A DNA stretch of 5,697 nt from an uncultured Lachnospiraceae bacterium (GTDB lineage: Bacteria; Bacillota_A; Clostridia; Lachnospirales; Lachnospiraceae): assembly GCA_946613735.1 (NCBI GenBank), contig CAMOFS010000121.1, positions 1 to 5,697 on the forward strand, written 5' to 3'. Both the position numbers and the translations under genes were made by a program. The notes under the pieces were generated by a model. It made no database searches. It was not told where the DNA came from and worked only from the letters and a program-made list of their open reading frames with translations. Each line of letters starts with the position of its first letter. The stretch's first letter is position 1. Below, in pieces: positions 1 through 5,227 of this stretch.

Positions 1-1
1 T

Positions 2-346
2 TTTTATTATGACAATAATGGCACCGGCTATCCGGAGATGTCGTTTCACGGACTAAGCCCCTGGCAGCTGGACAGAGGTGCGGACACCCTTACCTTTGCC
101 TATCTTTTTGCCGAGGATCATGTCAGATATGATACGAAAAAGGATGTGTTCATCTATGTTATGGTAAATGCTCATTGGGAGGGACATGATTTTGGCCTGC
201 CAGTGATTCCGGCGGGATATGTGTGGAAGCTCGTGGCAGATTCGTCCGAAGCATCGTATCCGGTGGGGAAAGAAAAAAAGCTTGCTGACGCAAGCTGCTA
301 TTACCTTGGGCCGCGCAGTACCGTCGTACTGGTGGCATATAAATGA
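2..346 (+). CDS. Glycogen debranching enzyme (GlgX/isoamylase type), C-terminal part only
   Basis: The frame is open from the window's first bases and stops at TGA 344-346, leaving about 114 C-terminal residues; the catalytic GH13 barrel lies outside the window. The fragment opens with FYYDNNGTGYPE, followed by the HGLSPWQLD segment, then VNAHWEGHDFGLP and a late YYLGPRSTVVLVAY. This pattern (end of the barrel, then a beta-sandwich with an 'N.HWE...F.LP' strand) is what I recognise from GlgX/TreX-like enzymes that hydrolyse alpha-1,6 branches in glycogen in the cytoplasm. The internal ATG at 38 is not the start, because clearly conserved residues precede it. A GC-rich hairpin follows the stop at once. 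Another GH13 enzyme such as a pullulanase is possible, since only the C-terminal domain is visible. Confidence 0.8.
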   Translation, partial: FYYDNNGTGYPEMSFHGLSPWQLDRGADTLTFAYLFAEDHVRYDTKKDVFIYVMVNAHWEGHDFGLPVIPAGYVWKLVADSSEASYPVGKEKKLADASCYYLGPRSTVVLVAYK

Positions 347-350
347 TGAT

Positions 351-380
351 GTTACCGCCCTGGGGCGGTGACTTCTCTCA
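351..380 (+). terminator. Probable terminator after the debranching enzyme
   Basis: The arms GTTACCGC and GCGGTGAC pair (8 bp including one G-T wobble) around a CCTGGG loop at 351-372, five bases after the stop codon. The downstream tract TTCTCTCATT is only moderately T-rich, so termination may be incomplete. Confidence 0.55.
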
Positions 381-409
381 TTATAGCACTTTTACAAAAA
401 AAGCACAAC

Positions 410-440
410 TTGTAGATTAATCCGTTTTCTGTCATACTAT
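410..440 (+). promoter_or_regulatory. Weak candidate promoter for the 113-aa gene
   Basis: The 347-492 gap between genes is AT-rich. The best hexamer pair I see is TTGTAG (410-415) and TACTAT (435-440), spaced by 19 bases, so both the spacing and the -35 match are poor. Just before the ribosome site there is a short palindrome, TTTTCTTAAGAAAA (463-476), whose A-rich half abuts AGGAGG and could tuck near it. The preceding terminator and strong ribosome site argue that a promoter must lie in this gap, but its exact place is unsure. Confidence 0.3.
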
Positions 441-492
441 ATGTTGTAACCTGTATCTTTTCTTTTCTTAAGAAAAAGGAGGCGGATAATCT

Positions 493-834
493 ATGTCGAA
501 AACATCTTCGTTACCCATCATTCTTATTGATGGTGTTCCGATGGAATTCACCTACGATGGTGAGATCAATCCCTCAGCATGGCTGTACCTTTCAGACGGG
601 ACCTACCTGGAGATCGAGCACGAAGAGAGAATGCCAGTAAATGAAAGATATTTCTACGTCAGGCATCATTGTTCGTGCAGGGATTACCGGATGGGGCTAT
701 ATGCAGAGTCAGAGGGCTGCATGCTACAGATGACAGCGGACAGCTTTTCGGAAGCCGCAAGGATGGTCAGGGAAACGATAGAAGAAGCGAAAACACGAGA
801 CATTCACATAGAGGATCTCAGAAAAACGGCCTGA
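493..834 (+). CDS. Uncharacterised 113-residue protein
   Basis: I do not recognise this family. The start is well supported: AAAAGGAGG lies at 474-482, ten bases before ATG 493. The product is soluble, acidic to neutral, with no signal peptide or membrane segment. Residues 8-42 look like alternating beta strands (PIILIDGVPMEF, then AWLYLSDGTYLEIE). A His/Cys cluster HHCSC sits at 58-62 (H58, H59, C60, C62), with another cysteine at C76 in SEGCMLQM. Residues 84-112 form a charged amphipathic helix (SEAARMVRETIEEAK). The clustered His/Cys could bind a metal, but this is only a suggestion. It has a terminator on each side, so it is probably a single-gene transcript. Codon use and the ribosome site favour a real gene over a chance frame. 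Confidence 0.75.
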   Translation: MSKTSSLPIILIDGVPMEFTYDGEINPSAWLYLSDGTYLEIEHEERMPVNERYFYVRHHCSCRDYRMGLYAESEGCMLQMTADSFSEAARMVRETIEEAKTRDIHIEDLRKTA

Positions 835-869
835 GAACAACTTGTTTACAGACATATCAACAAATGCCG

Positions 870-900
870 GGTGGGGGGTGAGATCCCTCCACCTTTTGTA
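870..900 (+). terminator. Intrinsic terminator after the 113-aa gene
   Basis: The arms GGTGGGGGG (870-878) and CCCTCCACC (885-893) form a 9-bp stem with one G-T wobble and a six-base loop TGAGAT. TTTTGTATT follows at once. This is a well-formed rho-independent terminator. It ends only four bases before the ribosome site of the next gene, so the AGE isomerase would depend on read-through or on a promoter inside 835-870 that I cannot pin down. Confidence 0.7.
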
Positions 901-914
901 TTGAAGGGGGATAT

Positions 915-2156
915 ATGGATAGGAAATATGAGATAGACACACCAGAAAACAAAGAATTCTTAGAAAGTAATGCCAAGGCGCTTTTGGACTTTGGAAGGCA
1001 GTTCGCATCCCCGGGTGGCGGGAGCTATTACCTTGGTGATGATGGCACACCCATAAAGGATAAAAACCGGGAGACGTGGATAACCTGCCGCATGGCCCAT
1101 GTGTACAGTATCGGTACCATGAAAAAGGATGAAAAAAGCCGCAGTCTGGCGGAGGCTGCTATCAGGGGACTAAATGGCGAGCTTATGGATAAGGTCAACG
1201 GAGGCTGGTATGCGGGACTCACCATGGATGACAAGGTAGTTCCGTCAAAGCAGTGCTATGCTCATGCCTTCGTAATACTCGCGTCGACAAGTGCCATGCT
1301 GGCTGGGATAGATGGGGCCGAAGAGCTTTTAAATAAGGCTCTTTTAACCTATGATGAACATTTTTGGGACGAAAAAGAGGGTTTGTCCTGTGATACCTGG
1401 GATACGGAATTTAAGGTCCTTGATGATTATCGTGGACTTAATGCAAATATGCATACCGTGGAGGCTTTTTTGGCTGTTGCCGACTCCTGCGAGGATCTCC
1501 GTGACAAATACCTTATCAGGGCGGGGCGTATAATTGACCGGGTCCTGGACTGGGCAAAGGAAAACGACTACAGGATACCCGAGCATTTTTCCGTGGACTG
1601 GCAGCCTGACCTGGATAAAAATAAGGACAGACCCGATGACCCCTTTAAACCCTACGGGGCGACACCGGGCCATGGGATCGAGTGGGCTCGCCTTATATCA
1701 CAGTGGAGTCAGGCAAAGGAGTCGCTGGGGGAAGATACCAGGGCCGGGTATGTGGATAATGCATGCAGGCTGTATGAACGGGCGATAAAAGACGCCTGGA
1801 ACGCTGACGGATCTGAAGGAATAGTATATACTACGGACTGGGAGGGTAGGCCGGTGGTCCATGACAGGATGCACTGGACTCTTGCGGAGGCCATCAATAC
1901 GTCCGCCGTGCTTTACAGGCTCACTGGTGAAAAGAGATATGCTATGGATTATGCTTCTTTCTTAAGATATATGGATGTAACAGTTCTTGATCACTCCTGT
2001 GGATCGTGGTTCCATCAGCTGGATGAGCACAACAAGCCAAAGGATAGTGTTTGGCCGGGAAAACCTGATCTGTATCATGCTTTTCAGGCGATGCTTATCC
2101 CTTATTTAAGTCCCGGGGTATCTATTGCGAAAGCAGTATTTAATGAGGAACGCTAA
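915..2156 (+). CDS. AGE-superfamily aldose-ketose isomerase (YihS-like; probable mannose isomerase)
   Basis: The 413-residue product matches the length of YihS and aligns along most of it: WITCRMAHVYS (55-65), GGWYAG (96-101), SKQCYAHAF (111-119), GLNANMHTVEAF (174-185), ATPGHGIEW (249-257), EGIVYTTDWEGRPVV and GKPDLYHAF (382-390). These enzymes are (alpha/alpha)6 barrels that interconvert aldoses and ketoses, such as mannose and fructose or, in YihS, sulfoquinovose and sulfofructose. Compared with E. coli YihS as I remember it, the catalytic set is intact: R59, H180, H253, E256 and H388. However, the two YihS glutamines linked to sulfonate binding (Q362, Q379) are H367 and P384 here, which favours a neutral hexose. 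No sulfoglycolysis genes are visible. AAGGGGG ends four bases before ATG 915. The partial glycogen debranching gene upstream fits a carbohydrate setting. N-acylglucosamine 2-epimerase is a less likely alternative. Confidence 0.88.
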   Translation: MDRKYEIDTPENKEFLESNAKALLDFGRQFASPGGGSYYLGDDGTPIKDKNRETWITCRMAHVYSIGTMKKDEKSRSLAEAAIRGLNGELMDKVNGGWYAGLTMDDKVVPSKQCYAHAFVILASTSAMLAGIDGAEELLNKALLTYDEHFWDEKEGLSCDTWDTEFKVLDDYRGLNANMHTVEAFLAVADSCEDLRDKYLIRAGRIIDRVLDWAKENDYRIPEHFSVDWQPDLDKNKDRPDDPFKPYGATPGHGIEWARLISQWSQAKESLGEDTRAGYVDNACRLYERAIKDAWNADGSEGIVYTTDWEGRPVVHDRMHWTLAEAINTSAVLYRLTGEKRYAMDYASFLRYMDVTVLDHSCGSWFHQLDEHNKPKDSVWPGKPDLYHAFQAMLIPYLSPGVSIAKAVFNEER

Positions 2157-2173
2157 TTTTTAGAAAAAGAGGG

Positions 2174-2202
2174 TTGACAAATTATATTTTGCGCAATATA
2201 AT
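2174..2202 (+). promoter_or_regulatory. Perfect sigma-70/sigma-A consensus promoter for the peroxidase operon
   Basis: TTGACA (2174-2179) and TATAAT (2197-2202) are both exact consensus, with the ideal 17-base spacer. Transcription would begin near 2209, about 30 bases before ATG 2240. It is embedded in a large inverted repeat (2174-2210), so it is probably controlled by a repressor. Confidence 0.9.
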
Positions 2203-2210
2203 GTTGTCAA
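2181..2210 (-). promoter_or_regulatory. Mirror-image promoter on the minus strand
   Basis: Because of the inverted repeat, the minus strand reads TTGACA (2210-2205), an 18-base spacer, then TATAAT (2186-2181), again both exact consensus. A transcript would start near 2174 and run antisense into the 3' end of the isomerase gene. No minus-strand gene follows, so it may give only a short antisense RNA or serve as a symmetry by-product. Confidence 0.5.
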
Positions 2211-2239
2211 ACACAAAATCAAAAAAGGAGGAATTTACC

Positions 2240-2782
2240 ATGGGATTTTATGATCAGAGCGTTACAACAGCAAAGGGCGAAGAGGTGTCAATGAAGGATT
2301 TTGAAGGAAAGGTAGTTCTTGTAGTCAATACGGCTACCGGATGCGGCTTCACACCTCACTATAAGGATATTGAGGAGATGTACGAAAAGTATCATGACAG
2401 GGGATTTGAGGTAATAGATGTTCCCTGTAACCAGTTTGCAGGCCAGACTCCCGGCACGGATGAGGAGATCCACGAGTTTTGCACATTGAAGTACAACACC
2501 CAGTTCCCTCAGATGAAGAAAGCGGATGTCAACGGCGAAAATGCTATTCCTTTGTTCAAGTACTTAAAGGAGCAGAAGGGCTTTGAAGGCTTTGGCAGCG
2601 GCCCTAAGGCTCTTGCCATGGGCGCAATGCTTTCAAAGATCGACAAGGATTACAAGAACAATCCTGAGATCAAGTGGAACTTCACCAAGTTTGTTATAGA
2701 CCGAAGCGGCAACGTTGTTGCCAGGTTTGAGCCTACTGCCAAGATGGATAAAGTGGATAAGTGTGTGGCGGAGCTTTTGTAA
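2240..2782 (+). CDS. Glutathione-peroxidase-family thiol peroxidase
   Basis: The 180-residue cytoplasmic protein has the thioredoxin fold of the GPx family and reduces hydrogen peroxide or organic hydroperoxides. The catalytic tetrad is complete: peroxidatic C35 in NTATGCGFTPHY, Q69 in CNQFAGQTPG, and W146-N147 in IKWNFTKF. The peroxidatic residue is ordinary cysteine (TGC), not selenocysteine. C81 in HEFCTLKY sits where thioredoxin-dependent GPx proteins keep their resolving cysteine, so thioredoxin, not glutathione, is the likely reductant in this kind of anaerobe. The loop at 113-140 is the longer version common in clostridial members. I place the start at ATG 2240: AAGGAGG (2225-2231) lies eight bases upstream, the family's N-terminus begins there, and an earlier in-frame TTG at 2174 falls inside the -35 box. 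It is the first gene of a probable operon with the two membrane-protein genes that follow. Confidence 0.93.
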   Translation: MGFYDQSVTTAKGEEVSMKDFEGKVVLVVNTATGCGFTPHYKDIEEMYEKYHDRGFEVIDVPCNQFAGQTPGTDEEIHEFCTLKYNTQFPQMKKADVNGENAIPLFKYLKEQKGFEGFGSGPKALAMGAMLSKIDKDYKNNPEIKWNFTKFVIDRSGNVVARFEPTAKMDKVDKCVAELL

Positions 2783-2796
2783 AGGAACCAGCTTTT

Positions 2797-3444
2797 ATGG
2801 TAAAGGGTAATCTGAAAGTAGTATTGATAAGGGTTGCGATAATGATGGTCGGTTTGGCCATCGCGCACCTTGGTGTTACGCTGTTTCTATTGACAGACCT
2901 GGGTTCGGATCCGTTTAACGTTCTTATCCAGGGCCTGTTTAGGACAGTTTCAAAAGTGTTACCCTTCCTTACCCACGGCCGGGTGCATATTGCAGTCAGT
3001 CTTTTGATAATGCTGGTGCTTTTGGTCGTAGATAAGAGCTATATCAAGATCGGGACCATCCTGTGCATGGTATTTGGGGGTCCCATTATAGACCTTTTTT
3101 CTCTGATCCTTACGCCGCTTGCCATAGATGAGAAAGGATATCTGATACGCATCCCGGTGCTGGCGCTGGGATGTGTGATCCTGGCCTATGGCATGACGAT
3201 CGTTATAAAATCGGAAGCCGGCACAGGGCCAAACGACCTTGTTGCGGTAGTAATAAGCGATAAATCACACAAAAGCTTTGGCCTTATCAGGGTACTGGTG
3301 GATTTCAGCTTTGTGATCATAGGCTTTATCCTTGGCGGCACATTTGGTATAGGTACTATCATATGCGCATTTTTGGTAGGGCCGGTAGCGGGAATCTTTC
3401 TTCCGATAAATGAGCGGCTGATCAAAAAAATAGTACGGGATTGA
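2797..3444 (+). CDS. YczE/YitT-like integral membrane protein
   Basis: The 215-residue protein is very hydrophobic, with about five membrane segments (roughly residues 8-31, 63-79, 84-108, 117-138 and 165-203). It shows the repeated glycine-rich signatures of the YczE family: LGSDPFNVL (35-43), AGTGPNDLVAVVIS (141-154) and GGTFGIGTI (180-188), ending in FLPINERLIKK. Biochemical function is not established for this family; membrane-protein or transport-related roles have been suggested, so I do not assign a substrate. The start is ATG 2797 with AAAGGA at 2781-2786; an earlier in-frame GTG at 2761 would overlap the peroxidase and has no ribosome site. With 14 bases between the two genes it is almost surely co-transcribed with the peroxidase. 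Confidence 0.85.
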   Translation: MVKGNLKVVLIRVAIMMVGLAIAHLGVTLFLLTDLGSDPFNVLIQGLFRTVSKVLPFLTHGRVHIAVSLLIMLVLLVVDKSYIKIGTILCMVFGGPIIDLFSLILTPLAIDEKGYLIRIPVLALGCVILAYGMTIVIKSEAGTGPNDLVAVVISDKSHKSFGLIRVLVDFSFVIIGFILGGTFGIGTIICAFLVGPVAGIFLPINERLIKKIVRD

Positions 3445-3451
3445 GAAAAAG

Positions 3452-3640
3452 GTGGAGAGCAAGAAGTATCTTTTCGAAGAGGACAGTATCTGGCATGCTT
3501 TTGCGGTAATGGCCTTACCGGCTATTGCAAGCCAGCTGATAACCCTCATTTACAATTTGGCGGATACGTTTACCGTTATCGTATCATATATAGTCTATGC
3601 GATGATAAGGAAAAAAGAAGGATGGCCCATGGCGGTATAG
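3452..3640 (+). pseudogene. MATE-family efflux transporter remnant with most of the gene deleted
   Basis: The 62-codon frame begins like a MATE (multidrug and toxin extrusion) transporter: KYLFEEDSIWHAFAVMALPA, then IASQLITLIYNLADTF (25-40), which is the usual first membrane helix ending in 'NLADTFFVG'. Here it changes at once to TVIVSYIVYAMIRKKEGWPM (41-60), which resembles the last helix and basic tail of such a transporter. MATE proteins have about 450 residues and 12 helices, so the middle of roughly 390 residues seems to be gone while the frame stayed open. The join is near 3571. The start is GTG 3452, seven bases after the preceding stop, with only a weak GAGAAAAAG ribosome site. It follows the YczE-like gene as the last gene of that operon. 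Transport activity is not expected. A genuine small membrane protein cannot be fully excluded. Confidence 0.7.
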
Positions 3641-3670
3641 CAGATTACGCACTTTTATTTAGAGATATTC

Positions 3671-3698
3671 TTGACAAATCGATCAAAATGAATACAAT
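3671..3698 (+). promoter_or_regulatory. Promoter of the DUF3793-ZIP-HMA operon
   Basis: TTGACA (3671-3676, exact) and TACAAT (3693-3698, five of six) are spaced by 16 bases. Transcription would begin near 3705, inside the first of two DtxR-like operator sequences, leaving a leader of about 78 bases before ATG 3783. Confidence 0.8.
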
Positions 3699-3699
3699 G

Positions 3700-3718
3700 T
3701 TAGTTGAGGCTAACCACC
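3700..3718. promoter_or_regulatory. Candidate DtxR/IdeR-type metal-regulator box, copy 1
   Basis: TTAGTTGAGGCTAACCACC agrees with the classical DtxR/IdeR consensus (TWAGGTWAGSCTWACCTWA) at 14 of 19 positions by hand alignment. It begins two bases after the -10 box and covers the predicted transcription start, the expected place for repression by a metal-loaded DtxR-family protein. The downstream genes look metal-related. The assignment is an inference from consensus memory. Confidence 0.5.
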
Positions 3719-3742
3719 GTTGTGTTGCGGTGGTTATCTTTT
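3711..3742 (+). terminator. Leader hairpin with T-rich tail (possible attenuator)
   Basis: TAACCACCG (3711-3719) and CGGTGGTTA (3728-3736) form a perfect 9-bp stem with an eight-base loop, followed by TCTTTTAG. It lies between the promoter and the DUF3793 start, so it could stop transcription in the leader. Its 5' arm shares TAACC with a competing pairing (3708-3715 with 3751-3758), the arrangement typical of attenuators. It could also block read-through from the upstream operon. Confidence 0.5.
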
Positions 3743-3747
3743 AGAAA

Positions 3748-3766
3748 AATGGTTAGCCAAAACTAA
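3748..3766. promoter_or_regulatory. Candidate DtxR/IdeR-type box, copy 2
   Basis: AATGGTTAGCCAAAACTAA also agrees with the DtxR/IdeR consensus at 14 of 19 positions. It is the near inverted copy of the first box: 3751-3767 is complementary to 3699-3715 at 15 of 17 positions. It lies about 45 bases into the leader. Confidence 0.42.
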
Positions 3767-3782
3767 CTGCGTGGAGGTTGAT

Positions 3783-4337
3783 ATGTCGGATAAATACTTG
3801 GCAACGCATTGCTCACCGACTCTTGCGGGTCTGAAAACTGCTAATCTCTTTTCGGCCGGAAGTAAGAGCAGCGAAGAGATAACGCGCGAATTGTGCAGGT
3901 TAAACAGATTGATCACTAAAAAGGGCTTGCGGGCTGTCCCGGTCAGGACAAATAATGGCCGCATACTGATATATCTGTACAGACCGGATTATCTGGCAAA
4001 GGATCTGAAGGATCCGCTGGCAAAGAGGATCTTAATGGAACGGGGCTATTCCTGTGAAAGTCCGGAGCGTTGTATAACCCAGCTTATAAAAAAGCTGGAG
4101 AGCGGAGAGGAGTTTCCCCACGAGATAGGTCTGTTTCTGGGATATCCTCCGACGGACGTCAAATGCTTTATGGAGGATCCTTCCTCGGGGGTACAGTGCT
4201 CCGGGTGCTGGAAGGCTTACGGGAACAGGCAGGAGGCAGAGCGAACCTTCAAGAGATACAAGAAATGCGTCGGAGTGTATTGCAGGCGGATATCCGAGGG
4301 CAGACAGCTTAAGGACATGATAGTAAAGACTTGTTAG
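3783..4337 (+). CDS. DUF3793 family protein
   Basis: The 184-residue soluble protein has the hallmarks I know from DUF3793: HCSPTLAGLKTANLF near the N-terminus (9-23), ILIYLYRPDYL (61-71), the central FPHEIGLFLGYPPTDV (111-126), and CSGCWKAYG (139-147) followed by an RYKKC...YCRR tail (159-169). It has ten cysteines, including the C139-x-x-C142 pair and C162/C168, consistent with metal binding or thiol chemistry, but no function is established for the family. The start is ATG 3783 with TGGAGG at 3772-3777, five bases upstream; an earlier in-frame TTG at 3720 would run through the leader hairpin. It is the first gene of an operon with a ZIP metal transporter and a CxxC metal-binding membrane protein, so a role in metal handling (iron, zinc or manganese) is a fair inference. 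The metal-box-like sequences in its promoter support this. Confidence 0.87.
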   Translation: MSDKYLATHCSPTLAGLKTANLFSAGSKSSEEITRELCRLNRLITKKGLRAVPVRTNNGRILIYLYRPDYLAKDLKDPLAKRILMERGYSCESPERCITQLIKKLESGEEFPHEIGLFLGYPPTDVKCFMEDPSSGVQCSGCWKAYGNRQEAERTFKRYKKCVGVYCRRISEGRQLKDMIVKTC

Positions 4338-4365
4338 TGCCCCTTAGGTCAGGAGAAAGAAGTGT

Positions 4366-5148
4366 ATGAATACTGAGATCATGCTTGGACTGATGATCCC
4401 CTTTGCCGGGACAGCGCTGGGATCGGCGTGCGTACTGTTTATGAAGGAGCAGCTTGGGGACAAGGTACAAAAATCACTTACAGGTTTTGCGAGCGGAGTC
4501 ATGGTGGCGGCTTCCATATGGAGCCTTATCATACCGGCTATGGAGCAAACCACAGGTCTTGGCAGACTAAGCTTTGTTCCGGCAGGAGTAGGGTTTTGGC
4601 TGGGTATCCTTTTTCTTTTGCTTTTGGATTCCGTCATACCTCACCTGCATCTTAATTCGGAAAAAGCTGAGGGGCCGAGGGCCAGCCTTAAAAAAACTAC
4701 CATGATGGTGCTGGCGGTTACGCTCCATAACATACCGGAGGGTATGGCTGTGGGAGTGGTGTACGCAGGATATTTGTCCGGGAATGCGTCTATTTCTGCT
4801 GGTGGTGCACTGGCTCTGGCGCTTGGAATAGCCATTCAGAATTTCCCTGAGGGGGCGATAATCTCCATGCCGCTTTGTGCAGAGGGAAAAAGCAGGAAAA
4901 GGGCATTTTGGGACGGGGTATTGTCGGGGGCGGTCGAGCCTATAGGAGCAGCGCTGACCATAGTTGCGGCCGGGCTGATAGTACCGGCGATGCCGTATCT
5001 TTTAAGCTTTGCCGCAGGAGCTATGATGTACGTTGTGGTAGAGGAGCTGATCCCGGAGATGTCAGCCGGGGAACATTCCAATATAGGAGTGGTCATGTTT
5101 GCGGCTGGGTTTACGCTTATGATGGCTCTTGATGTGGCGCTTGGGTGA
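4366..5148 (+). CDS. ZIP-family divalent metal transporter (GufA/ZupT type)
   Basis: The 260-residue integral membrane protein has about eight helices. It carries both ZIP metal-site motifs: HNIPEGMAVGV in helix 4 (121-131; H121, N122, E125) and QNFPEGAIIS in helix 5 (158-167; N159, E162). A third acidic set is EELIPE (226-231). A short PHLH stretch at 92-95 starts the cytoplasmic loop between helices 3 and 4, which is short and poor in histidine here. ZIP proteins of this class bring Zn2+, Fe2+ or Mn2+ into the cytoplasm; the sequence does not say which metal is preferred. AGGAGA (4351-4356) lies nine bases before ATG 4366, and the gene starts 28 bases after DUF3793 with no promoter or terminator between, so the two are one transcript. 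Confidence 0.92.
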   Translation: MNTEIMLGLMIPFAGTALGSACVLFMKEQLGDKVQKSLTGFASGVMVAASIWSLIIPAMEQTTGLGRLSFVPAGVGFWLGILFLLLLDSVIPHLHLNSEKAEGPRASLKKTTMMVLAVTLHNIPEGMAVGVVYAGYLSGNASISAGGALALALGIAIQNFPEGAIISMPLCAEGKSRKRAFWDGVLSGAVEPIGAALTIVAAGLIVPAMPYLLSFAAGAMMYVVVEELIPEMSAGEHSNIGVVMFAAGFTLMMALDVALG

Positions 5149-5227
5149 TCCGAACAAAAGAAGTTTAATAATTCTATGACGCCAGCTCCATCGGATGGAT
5201 GCGGATGATATCAAGGAGAGAAATCAG

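Larger units (their letters stand above)
2174..2210. repeat. Inverted repeat covering the whole peroxidase promoter (candidate operator)
   Basis: The left arm TTGACAAATTATATT (2174-2188) is the exact reverse complement of the right arm AATATAAT + TTGTCAA (2195-2202, 2204-2210), apart from one extra G at 2203. The six-base centre is TTGCGC. The -35 box is the outer part of the left arm and the -10 box sits in the right arm. No T-run follows on the plus strand, so it is not a terminator for the upstream gene. The best reading is an operator for a dimeric or tetrameric regulator. It does not fit the PerR, CIRCE or Rex consensus that I know. Confidence 0.7.

Noticed and set aside
724..1050. Minus-strand frames, for example at 724-1050, 1344-1673, 3265-3549 and 4836-5096
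   Set aside because: They lie opposite well-supported plus-strand genes, have no ribosome sites or recognisable domains, and read as shadow frames.
2182..2201. PerR box in the peroxidase promoter
   Set aside because: PerR sites have two 7-base arms around a single base. Here TTATATT and AATATAA are six bases apart, so the match is to the A/T character only.
2174..2210. Terminator for the AGE isomerase
   Set aside because: The stem is AT-rich and followed by ACACAAAATC on the plus strand, not a T-run. A promoter explains the sequence better.
2174..2239. Longer N-terminus for the peroxidase starting at TTG 2174
   Set aside because: The TTG is part of the -35 hexamer, upstream of the predicted transcription start. 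The strong AAGGAGG serves ATG 2240 and the family N-terminus begins there.
2761..2796. GTG 2761 as start of the YczE-like protein
   Set aside because: It overlaps the end of the peroxidase gene, lacks a ribosome site, and adds 12 residues not typical of the family. ATG 2797 has AAAGGA upstream.
3571..3640. Transposon or phage insertion as the cause of the MATE truncation
   Set aside because: No transposase fragment, terminal inverted repeat or target duplication is visible at the join. The downstream residues look like the same transporter's C-terminus, so an internal deletion fits better.
3720..3782. TTG 3720 as start of the DUF3793 protein
   Set aside because: This stretch is the leader hairpin and box 2. 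ATG 3783 has a good ribosome site and the conserved HCSPTLAG region follows at the expected distance.
5195..5227. ATG 5195 as start of the HMA protein
   Set aside because: There is no ribosome site before it. AAGGAG at 5213-5218 serves ATG 5228, which places the membrane helix at the N-terminus as in related proteins.
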